Assembly: GCA_009664345.1 (NCBI GenBank)
Contig: CP043547.1
Coordinates: forward strand, 5,546,709 to 5,610,708
DNA: 64,000 nt
Reading direction: 5' to 3'
Origin: Planctomycetales bacterium 10988
Lineage (GTDB): Bacteria > Planctomycetota > Planctomycetia > Pirellulales > Pb10988
The notes under the pieces were generated by a model. The model made no database searches. It was not told the DNA's origin and worked only from the letters and a program-made list of their open reading frames with translations. This document shows positions 53,741 to 62,484 of this stretch, piece after piece. Both the position numbers and the translations under genes were made by a program. How positions within the stretch are numbered: the stretch's first letter is position 1; the number at the start of each line of letters is the position of its first letter.

Positions 53741-54055
53741 ATGTCATCACCCACCGAGCCCTCGCATGCCCAGGCCGTGAGTCATCAAGTCACCGCCTTC
53801 ATTGAGGGATTAAAGGAAGCGATCGTCGTCTCGATGGCCGCGGCTGCCGAAGGCATTCGCCTCGAAAGTGAAGTTGCTCGCGTTATGCAACGGATGGGTG
53901 CCTATCACGCGGTGCTGGAAGGAATCGAATCTCAGAAGCAAGCCCTTCGCGAACTGTTGAAGCAGAACCGTAGTGCCGCGGAAAAGGAAAGGTTGCGGTT
54001 TCAACTCAAACTCCTCGATCAGCAAACCATCGCCGTGCTCACCCGTTCCGGCTTA
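53741..54055 (+). pseudogene. Helical protein (cluster copy 2), truncated by IS4-family element
   Basis: It starts MSSPTEPSHAQAVSHQVTAFIEGLKEAIVVSMAAAAEGIRLESEVARVMQRMG and matches the intact paralogue at 20195-20593 up to TRSGL, then runs into the IS end. About 27 C-terminal residues of the paralogue are absent and are not found on the far side of the IS. Confidence 0.8.
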
Positions 54056-55607
54056 CGCCGTAGCGGATTTTTCACCCCGTCATATTGGGGTTTTCTTGAT
54101 TTTGTAGAAATGAGAAAAGTCAGACTCCTTCCCTCAACCAAATGGAAGACGCTTCAGTTTGAAAGGAGTCTGGCTGATGAAAGCTCGAAATGGATGTCGG
54201 AGCCGCAGGGCGAACCACGGCGTGAAGGCTCCTACGCAGGGCGAACTGCTGCAGCGATCGCTTGAGTGGGTTTTGCGTGAGGACTTATTCGCCGATCTGC
54301 CCTTGCACGGCAATACGAATTGGTGCCCTAAGATGTTGGTCGCTCTGGCGGTCCTCTCAGCCTGGTCCGGGGCTCCTCGCCTGACCGATGCGTTTGCCAA
54401 AGCGACGCAGCTATCGCAGGCCATGTTCTCGGTCGTTGCGATCCAAACCTACCAGGGCATGATGCGGGCCTTGGTTCGCTGGACGCCCCAGCTATTGCCA
54501 CGGTTGTGGCGGCGGATCCAGAAACTAATGTGCCAGGCAGGCCCCGAACACTTTCGCATTTGCGGATGGGTTCCGCTAGCGGTCGATGGCTCCCGGTTCA
54601 GCACGCCGCGTACCCTGAGCAACGAGCAAGCCTTCTCCGCTAAAAACTTCGGACAAGGCAAAAAGGCCCAGTCGCGTCGCAAGTGGAAAAATAAAAGGCA
54701 ACGGACCAAGAAGCTGGGAGAACCGGTCAAGCCGCAGATTTGGCTCACCCTCGTCTGGCACATGGGCCTGAAACTTCCCTGGTGCTGGAAATCGGGGCCC
54801 TCAACCGCCAGCGAGCGGCATCACTTGTTGGACATGTTGAAATCACACCGATTCCCGAAGAAAACGCTCTTTTGTTGTGATGCGGGATTCGTTGGTTACG
54901 AACTCTGGAGTGCGATCCTGCATGCCCGTCACAGCTTTCTGATTCGTGTCGGCGGCAATGTGCGGCTCTTGAAAAATCTCGGCCGCTTCCGCAGGGGAAA
55001 CGGGGTGGTGTGGCTCTGGCCGCGAGCCGTTGCCCGGCGAAGAGAGCAGCCCTTGGTGCTTCGATGCATCGAAGTTCGCGGCCTGCGGGGATCGATGTGG
55101 CTGGTCACGAACGTTCTCGATCCCAAGGAGCTTAGCGAGACGGCGATAAAGCAATTGTATCCGCTGCGTTGGGGCGTCGAACTCCAGTTCCGCACGGTGA
55201 AACAGACGTTCGGTCGCAGCAAGCTCCGCAGTCGTAATGCCCAGCACGCGCTGGTGGAGCTGGACTGGTCGCTGATCGCGCTGACCCTGGTTCAACTTCT
55301 GGCGATACGCGAGCAAATCAAACTCGACGAGCCGCCTGAGCGAACGAGTGTCGCCGCCGCGTTAGCCGCGATTCGACACGCCATGCACCACTGGCACCAA
55401 CCCGCCCGCGGAAAGAGCCGCTTGCCGAAGCGACTGGCTCAAGCGACCAAGGACACCTACCACCGCAGGTCCTCCAAAGTCAGCCGCTATCGAAAGGAAC
55501 ACATCGATCAACCTACCGCTGCCAAGCCAGAAATCAAACAAGCGACGGAGAAGCAGAAAAAGGATTACCGCAACCTACAACGAACAAGCTAAAATCCGCT
55601 ACGGCGT
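54055..55607 (+). mobile_element. IS4-family insertion sequence, about 1.55 kb, without target duplication
   Basis: The inverted ends ACGCCGTAGCGGATTTT lie at 54055-54071 and, reversed, at 55591-55607 (exact over 17 bp). The flanks share no direct repeat (left TTCCGGCTT, right TGCCAAAAGG), and the right side is not the continuation of the interrupted gene. That implies deletion or recombination next to the element after insertion. Confidence 0.85.
54177..55592 (+). CDS. IS4-family transposase
   Basis: A 471-residue DDE transposase. The catalytic Asp residues lie in LAVDGSRFSTPR and FCCDAGFVGYELW, the Glu in YPLRWGVELQFRTVKQTFG (Y-x2-RW-x2-E signature). I choose ATG 54177 because GAAAGGAG precedes it; the frame is open to 54159. 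It is not closely related to the transposase at 22569-23954. No lesion is visible. Confidence 0.9.
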   Translation: MKARNGCRSRRANHGVKAPTQGELLQRSLEWVLREDLFADLPLHGNTNWCPKMLVALAVLSAWSGAPRLTDAFAKATQLSQAMFSVVAIQTYQGMMRALVRWTPQLLPRLWRRIQKLMCQAGPEHFRICGWVPLAVDGSRFSTPRTLSNEQAFSAKNFGQGKKAQSRRKWKNKRQRTKKLGEPVKPQIWLTLVWHMGLKLPWCWKSGPSTASERHHLLDMLKSHRFPKKTLFCCDAGFVGYELWSAILHARHSFLIRVGGNVRLLKNLGRFRRGNGVVWLWPRAVARRREQPLVLRCIEVRGLRGSMWLVTNVLDPKELSETAIKQLYPLRWGVELQFRTVKQTFGRSKLRSRNAQHALVELDWSLIALTLVQLLAIREQIKLDEPPERTSVAAALAAIRHAMHHWHQPARGKSRLPKRLAQATKDTYHRRSSKVSRYRKEHIDQPTAAKPEIKQATEKQKKDYRNLQRTS

Positions 55608-55815
55608 TGCCAAAAGGGGCATCCAGATACAACCGAGGACCGCTGACTTGCTGCCAGAGACGCGAGCCACACTTGCTGCAGAAAACCAGTCCCTGAAGCA
55701 AACCATTAGGATAGATTTCCGTGTGATGGACCTTGGGTCCCCGCGGTTTTTGACCGGCTTTTCGCCCATAAAGTTCCTTCAACTCCGCCAGTGGCGTTGG
55801 GCAAACTTTCAGTTT
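55608..55815 (-). pseudogene. Remnant of a serine recombinase (zinc-ribbon part)
   Basis: The minus strand reads PTPLAELKELYGRKAGQKPRG and NGLLQGLVFCSKCGSRLWQQV, a recombinase zinc-ribbon with one CxxC knuckle, cut at the IS border and stopped by TGA upstream. It is distinct from the intact recombinase at 47309. It shows that another mobile element once adjoined this site. Confidence 0.6.
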
Positions 55816-55946
55816 TCATCATCAAGAATGCGTAGCTCGGGACGATTGACAACTGGCTCACGTTCAATGTTCTGGTTTGCAATACCCGAGGAAATGCAAG
55901 TTCAATCAGTTGAGTTAGTGATTGCTTTGGATTAAGATTGATGCGT

Positions 55947-56135
55947 TTAATTTCGGGATCGATATCGTTCAATTGCCCGAAGCAGAAGTCTGCAAAATTC
56001 GCTCAATCGCTCGGCAGGTGACAAAACCCTGGGATCGGGGCGATCGTCGCTGGCTATTGAAATAGAATCCGAAAATGGTTCACTGTTGTGGTCTTTGGGA
56101 TGAACGGTGCTCGATCTCGTGTTGGTTGACGCCAT
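55947..56135 (-). CDS. Small hypothetical protein
   Basis: A 62-residue protein, MASTNTRSSTVHPKDHNSEPFSDSISIASDDRPDPRVLSPAERLSEFCRLLLRAIERYRSRN. Its C-terminal helix (LSPAERLSEFCRLLLRAIER) looks like small proteins encoded upstream of recombinases on planctomycete elements, an impression only. It lies upstream of the recombinase remnant on the same strand. Confidence 0.45.
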   Translation of the reverse strand: MASTNTRSSTVHPKDHNSEPFSDSISIASDDRPDPRVLSPAERLSEFCRLLLRAIERYRSRN

Positions 56136-56233
56136 GGTTTCTGCTCCGTGAAACGAGGTTCGTTTCTGCGAGGCAGACGTTGCATCAAGCTACAGCGTCG
56201 AAAAATTCAGGAGCAAAAACGTTCGTAACGTTG

Positions 56234-56545
56234 ACCATGGACCAAACAACAGATCAACAACAAATAACCTATCTGTTCGGCAATGTGGAAATTCACAAAG
56301 GAAGAAAGGACATGCCAGATTTAAAGTAAAGCGAGATCAAGGCGTTGATTCAGAAACATTCCAACAACACCCACGATTTCGTGTTTTGCACGTTCTCTGG
56401 AAAAGAGCATCCGACGGTCCAAGTCATTCATCCGATGCAGTTGCTTGGATTGGATCTGGCTGCCTCTATCTTGGAGCGATTCGCAAATAATAGCCATAAT
56501 GGTAGTGGCAATTCCCCTTTGCCGATTGCTGGCACCTTGCCTTGA
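56234..56545 (+). pseudogene. Small gene interrupted by an in-frame TAA
   Basis: One frame reads MDQTTDQQQITYLFGNVEIHKGRKDMPDLK, then TAA (56327-56329), then SEIKALIQKHSNNTHDFVFCTFSGKEHPTVQVIHPMQLLGLDLAASILERFANN to a stop at 56545. The continuity of protein-like sequence across the stop suggests a nonsense mutation in a gene of about 100 residues. Family unknown. Confidence 0.4.
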
Positions 56546-57639
56546 GTATCGAGGGAATCGACGCCACTTAATCGGGGATAACTGGTCCTAGAGTGACCTC
56601 AGAGGTAAACGCTTTTTGAAGACACCCGATCCCAGATCTCGCGAGAATTAGCCGTTCGGCAAAAAGGAAGATTATCGCCTGATTACCAGTAGGAGCGAAC
56701 CGCCAGTCCAGTCGTTAGTGGAGGTATTTTGGGTAGCGGATACTTCGTTACCCAATTTACCCATCGTGTTCGAGGATTCGGACATGTCCAATTTTGTCAA
56801 GGTTCTTTACCGGGACTTGGTCGGCCAAACTGATGAGCGGAAAACCATCGAGACTTCCTCTCTGATCTGAAAATCGGATCTGGACGCTCTGGTCAGGCAG
56901 TTTTCGGGAACTCGATCTTCGGGTATTTCCCTGCCAGCGACGGACTGTGTTTAAGCGACTTCTTGAAGCAACAATTCGTCTGGCCAGTCAACTGAACGGC
57001 TTGGTCGCCAAAGCACTCGTATTCAAGCGACTGGGTGCCCACCATAAACCTCGTGATGCCAAACGTTGACTTCCTCAGAAGAGGCACTACTTGAACTTCG
57101 TTATGGGGAAATCGAGTTTTCAAGATATCAACATTGGTCTTCTGTTTGAATATGCTCATTTGTAGCTATGGTTAATCAATTTTTTTGCGTTTGCCCATAT
57201 CGCTGGTGTGTCATCCAGCGAGTTGCAGGCAAGAGGTAAGCGACTGCATCAATATATTGATCTTCTTGCTAAGTTACGCGACCGGCGGAAACCAGCGAGG
57301 GCTTCCGAACGGTGCGAAACTCTTAAGGCTCGTGCAGACTGATTGCCATGCCCTTGGCAATCTGCGGATAGCCAAGCCGACCAGAAAGCGGTTCAACCGA
57401 GTGATCGCGCAGTTTTCAATGAAGAATTGCGGATGATCGAGGCAATCTTGCCTCACCTCAAACTGCGTGATGCCCAAAGGCTACAAGCATTGATTAACTC
57501 GCATGGAGACCGGGGCTTGGCAGCCAAAGAACTGGGAGTTACACTAGTAACCTAAGTGAACGGGCGTGCTAAGATAAACGTGGTGTAGCTTGCGAGGTCA
57601 GCGGTATTCCAACAGTCTTTAAATCAACTGGGGCATGAA
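56546..57639. other. Mostly gene-free 1.1 kb before the endonuclease operon
   Basis: I see only weak candidates: an 88-residue minus-strand frame at 56893-57159 (MSIFKQKTNVDILKTRFPHNEV) and overlapping plus-strand frames ending at 57436 and 57555 whose tail (MIEAILPHLKLRDAQRLQALINSHGDRGLAAKELGV) looks like a gene end. None has a firm start or family. The stretch is probably decayed sequence plus the operon promoter. Confidence 0.4.
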
Positions 57640-58860
57640 GTGAATGACAATTTAACTTTGGAACAGCGGGCCAAGCGTTTGGCCAAATACATCGAGTCCA
57701 TTTCTGGATATCAACCTGCCGAAGAGTTTATGCAGATTGTCGATAACGACCCGGCTTTAGAGGCACTATCAAAACGCGAGGTTCGTAAATCCGCGGACGC
57801 AGTCGAGCGGGCCTTGCAGGGATCAAAGCTGTCAGCACAAGATTTGTTTCAGGCTGAGGCAACTGTGCATAAGACCAAGCGTCCATCCCACAAGATCCAA
57901 GACAACAAGTTCGCCCCCTTCTTCGGGGAAGTCACCATGGAAATCCCGCTTTGCATCACCGTGTCTTTGGATGGAGCCAAACCGACAGGCTCGTTGGCGA
58001 CCGTTGACGATGGTTCCGACGACAACGCGGTGGCCGAATGTACCAGCAGCGGCTATGACGTTGGTTTCCTTTCCAAGCCTGTTCCAACCCCGCTGCTCAC
58101 TGACGACATCGCAGATGACGCATTTCGGTTGCGAGGCTCGCACCAGATTCCCTACACGCACTTTTCCGTCTGTCAAAGCAAGTCTCGGACGTTGCCGCGA
58201 TTAGTGGCATGGGACGTAGACGGAGGTCGGCTAAAGCAAATCCCTCAAGGCAATAACTCCCGCAGCGATCGCCGCGTGCCCGACGAGTTTCAAGCCGACA
58301 ATGCACTTTACCGTAGCAACCCGTACAACCGGGACCACATTGCTCGCCGAGCCGATTTGAACTGGGGTTCGTTGTGTGAAGCCAGACAAGCGAATTCTGA
58401 TTCGTTTTTCTACACGAACATCGCGCCGCAGCACGAGAAATTCAATCAGTCCAGCCGAGCCGGACTGTGGGGCGAGTTGGAGAACGCCATCTTTGAGGAT
58501 GTCGAAGTCAAAGACATCAAAATATCGGTGATGGGCTGTCCGGTCTTTAGGGACGATGACCCCGAACATCGTGGCGTCCAAATTCCACGCGACTACTGGA
58601 AGCTAATCTCCTTCTGCGACACCGCCTACGGGCAGTTCAATGTGTCTGCCTACATTCTCAGCCATAATGAGTTCGTCCCCACCGAAAGTCTGGAACTCGA
58701 CGCTTTCCACCTGAATCAGATATCGCTCAGCAAACTTAGTGAAGAGACCGAACTCAACTTCGATGATCTCTTGGCTTTCGACACATTCGGCGATTCGCAT
58801 CAATCAGTCAGCGGAAGCGGAGTAAGGGAAGTCAAGGGAAGGGATGATATCGTTGCTTAG
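57640..58860 (+). CDS. DNA/RNA non-specific endonuclease (NUC1 type) with N-terminal helical domain
   Basis: A 406-residue protein. Residues 1-90 (LTLEQRAKRLAKYIESISGYQPAEEFMQIVDNDPALEALSKREVRKSADAVE) form an acidic helical module I do not recognise, perhaps an adaptor. The beta-beta-alpha metal nuclease follows: NPYNRDHIARRADLNWG (catalytic His233, variant of DRGH) and DSFFYTNIAPQHEKFNQSSRAGLWGELENAI, the NUC1 Asn/Gln signature. No signal peptide is visible, so it is probably cytosolic. GTG/ATG choice is unclear; ATGAATGAC context supports 57640. First gene of a four-gene set; the protease follows after 51 bp. Confidence 0.8.
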   Translation: MNDNLTLEQRAKRLAKYIESISGYQPAEEFMQIVDNDPALEALSKREVRKSADAVERALQGSKLSAQDLFQAEATVHKTKRPSHKIQDNKFAPFFGEVTMEIPLCITVSLDGAKPTGSLATVDDGSDDNAVAECTSSGYDVGFLSKPVPTPLLTDDIADDAFRLRGSHQIPYTHFSVCQSKSRTLPRLVAWDVDGGRLKQIPQGNNSRSDRRVPDEFQADNALYRSNPYNRDHIARRADLNWGSLCEARQANSDSFFYTNIAPQHEKFNQSSRAGLWGELENAIFEDVEVKDIKISVMGCPVFRDDDPEHRGVQIPRDYWKLISFCDTAYGQFNVSAYILSHNEFVPTESLELDAFHLNQISLSKLSEETELNFDDLLAFDTFGDSHQSVSGSGVREVKGRDDIVA

Positions 58861-58911
58861 ACGTGTTCGTCACGTACAAGGTTACGTCCATCAGTGGACC
58901 GGAAAGGTTAC

Positions 58912-60063
58912 ATGAGCATTGACTATCCTCAAAACACCGTCTGGTACGTTGAAGGCCACGACGCCTACGGGCAGGTCGTAACGTCGGGCAGCGCGGTGGC
59001 TGTACGGTTGAGGCATGGTGACGATCCTGCGGAGACGTACCTTCTCACGTGCTCGCACGTTGTCAGAGGGCTTTCTTCCGACAGACAAAAGGGACATGGG
59101 GAAATTCTCAGTTCCATTAAAGTCTGGCCGCCGGGGCGAGGCTTTGATGACGATGATGGGATTGCTGCACACATTCAACAGGACGCAAAGGCCACTAACC
59201 TAAACGATGTGCCCGTTGACAAACGCTTGAACGTGACGGACGACTGGTTGTTGCTGCGGATTGATGATGATACCAGTTGCCGCGGTGCGGACACGGTGGT
59301 TTGGGCCGAGGCTATTAGCAACGACCAACCTGTCTCCGTGTTGGGTTATCCCACTGGCAGGGATTCGTTTGTTGACAACAATATCATTCCGACCAAGTCT
59401 CCCCAGAATATCACGATCCGAAGTCAGAGTAATGGCGTTGTTCAACTGACTGGTAGTGTGACTGAACCAGGAATGAGTGGCGGTGGCGTCTTCGATGAAC
59501 ACGGCAACTTTGTCGGTTTGCATCGAGCAAACTATAAGGGTGCCATCCAGCTTCATGGCGTCTACGCTCCTAAAATTCGTCAGTGGCTGGGTGAAAACGA
59601 TTACTTGGTTGTCTCGGAAGCACCAAGGTTGCCGGACGCGGAGGAGGCTGATACGGAGCAGGCGGATGTAGCTGAGTTAACCGTCTCACAGATTCAAGCG
59701 ATCTCGGAATTCATGCTCACGAGAGAATTCTACGACGCGCCGAGCGGGACTATTGTTAATTGCGCCGTTGGAACGTCGCTATACGTGAGACTGGCACCGA
59801 GTGCGTTCGTTTCTGACCCAATGCAACGACTACAGTTGAAAGGGGACTTGGAATTACTCCGCGTTCAATTGGCAGCGATTCAAGGTCTCAGACGGAGACA
59901 AACAATTAATCCGACAGGCCCTGTCGCCTACGAAATCCTGATACAGGAACAGGTCGAAGCAAGTACATCGACCGAGGAAACGATAAGAGAACGTGTTTCT
60001 CTCTTTGCCGAAAAGATCACAATCTTTAAGAGACCGATCGTAACTCGAAGGAGTAAGTCATGA
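58912..60063 (+). CDS. Trypsin-like serine protease, cytosolic
   Basis: A 383-residue chymotrypsin-fold protease with catalytic His49 (LLTCSHVV), Asp110/111 (VTDDWLLLRID) and Ser189 (EPGMSGGGVFDEHG). No signal peptide or zymogen region, so it acts inside the cell. The C-terminal ~130 residues (LTVSQIQAISEFMLTREFYDAP and onward) form an extra alpha/beta domain of unknown type. ATG 58912 follows GGAAAGG. It overlaps the next gene by four bases. The 5' third is nearly identical in DNA to the second protease gene at 62485. Cytosolic trypsin-like proteases next to nucleases occur in bacterial conflict systems. Confidence 0.85.
   Translation: MSIDYPQNTVWYVEGHDAYGQVVTSGSAVAVRLRHGDDPAETYLLTCSHVVRGLSSDRQKGHGEILSSIKVWPPGRGFDDDDGIAAHIQQDAKATNLNDVPVDKRLNVTDDWLLLRIDDDTSCRGADTVVWAEAISNDQPVSVLGYPTGRDSFVDNNIIPTKSPQNITIRSQSNGVVQLTGSVTEPGMSGGGVFDEHGNFVGLHRANYKGAIQLHGVYAPKIRQWLGENDYLVVSEAPRLPDAEEADTEQADVAELTVSQIQAISEFMLTREFYDAPSGTIVNCAVGTSLYVRLAPSAFVSDPMQRLQLKGDLELLRVQLAAIQGLRRRQTINPTGPVAYEILIQEQVEASTSTEETIRERVSLFAEKITIFKRPIVTRRSKS
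58942..59310 (+). repeat. Segment nearly identical to 62515-62883
   Basis: Over about 370 bp only a handful of bases differ (for example CGAC/CAAC, CTAACC/CTGACC, GATGAT/GACGAT), whereas sequence before and after diverges strongly. A second shared block lies at about 59570-59668 against 63140-63243. Confidence 0.85.
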
Positions 60064-62450
60064 AGAACTTCGTAATAGTTGCGCTCGTTTTGGGACTCCT
60101 AGGCGAGATTGGCGCGGGGTATTGGCTGTCACAGCGCCATGCCTCAGTCGCCGAGCGCGAAGAGATCGCTATGAAACGAGAGACCGACCTGTCTCAAGAA
60201 GAAGCCAAGGTAAGTCGCGAGAAACAGACTCTTGCTTCACAGCATGATAAGCAGGAGTTGCGGGAGAAGTCACAAAATCAGCGAGCTGAACTTCTGGATT
60301 CGGAGAGAGAAGAACTCGCGCAGCAGGAAGAGGAGTTTGCGGAGAAGGAGAAAGCAGAAAACGAGGAAGACGAAGATCAGGTATTCGCCTTTGATTTGCT
60401 GGACGATCATCTCAGGCGTATACAGGAATCAATCGTCAAACAGCAAAAGAATGACCGGAATTGGCCACCATCCGGACCGTCCCAGCCAATCGAGCCCGAC
60501 TCCTCGGGTGATCCGGAATCGAAGCCGCCGACTGCACCAGAAATACTCACCGACTTGGAAGAACGATATGTTGTCGTAGAAAAGTCGAAACCGATTGACG
60601 AATCCGGAATCGCAGGCCGCAACGCGGCATTGAAAGAGCTGGCAACGCATTGCGCTCAGTTGCTGTCTCGAGGTTCCGTTGATTCGTACACGATTCAAGC
60701 TGCAATTGATGTCGACTTGGAGAATCTTCGTGAATTCGCAAGAGCACTTGAGCTTGACGCAGCAATCGTTCCACCGAATCTGTTTGAGTTACTTGATTCA
60801 TCACAACTTAAGGAATTGGAATCGCTTCAAATCAAGAAACTGGCTTCCGTCAAGCAACGCGAGGCTAAGTTTCCCGGACTGTATCGGCTCGCGATCGAGA
60901 ATGAGGGTTCGATTCTTGAGCAGATTCAGGAAGCTCGCTCGAAGCGACCAGTTGACCTCACGTCCACATTTGCGAAAGCAATCCTTCAGAAGCAACTCAC
61001 ACGTCAAGAGGTCGTAGGTCTTCGAGAACGAACTACTGATTCGGCTCGTGTGGCAGCAATAGAGACGCGGGAACGACAGCTTCTTGCCAAGCAATTGGCA
61101 ATCGACGGGTCAGACATAGCTGTACGACTTCGACTAAGGCACATCACAGATGAGAGTCATCCTGAATTCGAGGTGCTTCGTCAATCAACAACACGTAGTG
61201 CAGTTCGTGAACTTGTCATCGCTTCAAGCCCGGAATCACCAACGACATTAAAAAGCCGATTGGCCGAATTAGCAACGAACCCTGAAACAGTGGGAGTAGC
61301 GGTAAAGGAGTTTGTTGAGTCAAGGTACTCCGACCCAATCAAGTCCGCAGAACTCAGAGTGATGCTCGAATCCACATTTCAGGCTACTACGGGCAACTCA
61401 GTGACTCCTCAATCGTCACGCGAGTTCAAACGGTGGATGGCCGCCCATTTGACTTCGTCTGAGGCTTACGAGTTAGACGTTCGATTTTTGTCTCCAACAA
61501 TTGAAGCATTAGCCGTGTTGCAGGCTGTAAACGATCCACGTGCGCCACATGCTGATGACGCTCGCGACGTTGAAGAAACAAGGTCCGAGTTTCGGCAAGA
61601 ACTTGCTGGTCGAAAAGAGTCCGAAAAAGACACTCCTCGTTTAACCACGAGATTTACTGAGAGCAAGGCAAGTCCACAACAAATTTACAATCGCCTCAGG
61701 ATCATTGCCGAGTACGCTGATTCCGAGGCTACAAAGCAAGAAATGGCCAAGCTCGCTGTCGCAGGGTTGGAGTTTCAGCTTACGAGAGTTGAGGATACGC
61801 GTCGCCGGACTGAGGGAGCTATTTCAGAGAATGCACGCGAGTTGAGAGCACTTGGAAATCTTGGGGAACACATTGATCCACCGGCAGCTAGAACGTTCGC
61901 GAAGTCATCTCTCGGTCGCTGTTATGAGTCGATCCGATTGGCTGCTAGCGACTTAGTTGATCGCTTTCCGGAGCTTGCAGAAGGCAAAACGCTCTTGAAT
62001 TCAATTGAAGTTCGGCTTCGAGAGTTACGGTTGCCAAAAATCGACAGCATCAAAGCTGCTGCCCCCTTTTCAGACCCGACAATCGCCAAATTACTTGGAG
62101 AGACCATTCCCCGGAGAGTCTCGCAAATCGAATCGTCAACATCAACAGTGTCGGCATCAATCAGTCGGATTAAGCAAGCGAAGATGTTAGCTGAGCGTCG
62201 GGCGAGATTGAAGGTCGATGTCTACGGACTAATGACGTGTGGGAGAACAACGCAAGTATTGGAAATCTACAAGCGCCAGGGGATCAAGGCGACATTTCAC
62301 GACATAGACAGTGATGATGTCGCGAAGGCTGAGGTGAGGACCGCGATCTTGAAGAAGAACGAATTACCGTTGGTGAAAGTGAACGGCATAAGCATAAACG
62401 GAAGGGGAGAAGAACTATCATACGAGAGTATTCTCAAATCATGTAAGTAG
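60060..62450 (+). CDS. Membrane-anchored coiled-coil protein with glutaredoxin-like tail
   Basis: A 796-residue protein. One N-terminal TM helix (MKNFVIVALVLGLLGEIGAGYWL) is followed by a long charged coiled coil (EREEIAMKRETDLSQEEAKVSREKQTLASQ), an acidic/proline linker, then a very long helical region. The last ~80 residues (LKVDVYGLMTCGRTTQVLEIYKRQGIKATFHDIDSDD, LPLVKVNGISINGRG) fold like glutaredoxin, with a CGRT active site that keeps only the first Cys. It overlaps the protease by ATGA. It may be a membrane scaffold or redox sensor tied to the flanking proteases; no known family covers the whole protein. Confidence 0.75.
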   Translation: MKNFVIVALVLGLLGEIGAGYWLSQRHASVAEREEIAMKRETDLSQEEAKVSREKQTLASQHDKQELREKSQNQRAELLDSEREELAQQEEEFAEKEKAENEEDEDQVFAFDLLDDHLRRIQESIVKQQKNDRNWPPSGPSQPIEPDSSGDPESKPPTAPEILTDLEERYVVVEKSKPIDESGIAGRNAALKELATHCAQLLSRGSVDSYTIQAAIDVDLENLREFARALELDAAIVPPNLFELLDSSQLKELESLQIKKLASVKQREAKFPGLYRLAIENEGSILEQIQEARSKRPVDLTSTFAKAILQKQLTRQEVVGLRERTTDSARVAAIETRERQLLAKQLAIDGSDIAVRLRLRHITDESHPEFEVLRQSTTRSAVRELVIASSPESPTTLKSRLAELATNPETVGVAVKEFVESRYSDPIKSAELRVMLESTFQATTGNSVTPQSSREFKRWMAAHLTSSEAYELDVRFLSPTIEALAVLQAVNDPRAPHADDARDVEETRSEFRQELAGRKESEKDTPRLTTRFTESKASPQQIYNRLRIIAEYADSEATKQEMAKLAVAGLEFQLTRVEDTRRRTEGAISENARELRALGNLGEHIDPPAARTFAKSSLGRCYESIRLAASDLVDRFPELAEGKTLLNSIEVRLRELRLPKIDSIKAAAPFSDPTIAKLLGETIPRRVSQIESSTSTVSASISRIKQAKMLAERRARLKVDVYGLMTCGRTTQVLEIYKRQGIKATFHDIDSDDVAKAEVRTAILKKNELPLVKVNGISINGRGEELSYESILKSCK

Positions 62451-62484
62451 GATTTTCGTTTTGTAGCTAGTTAATTGTGGACAT

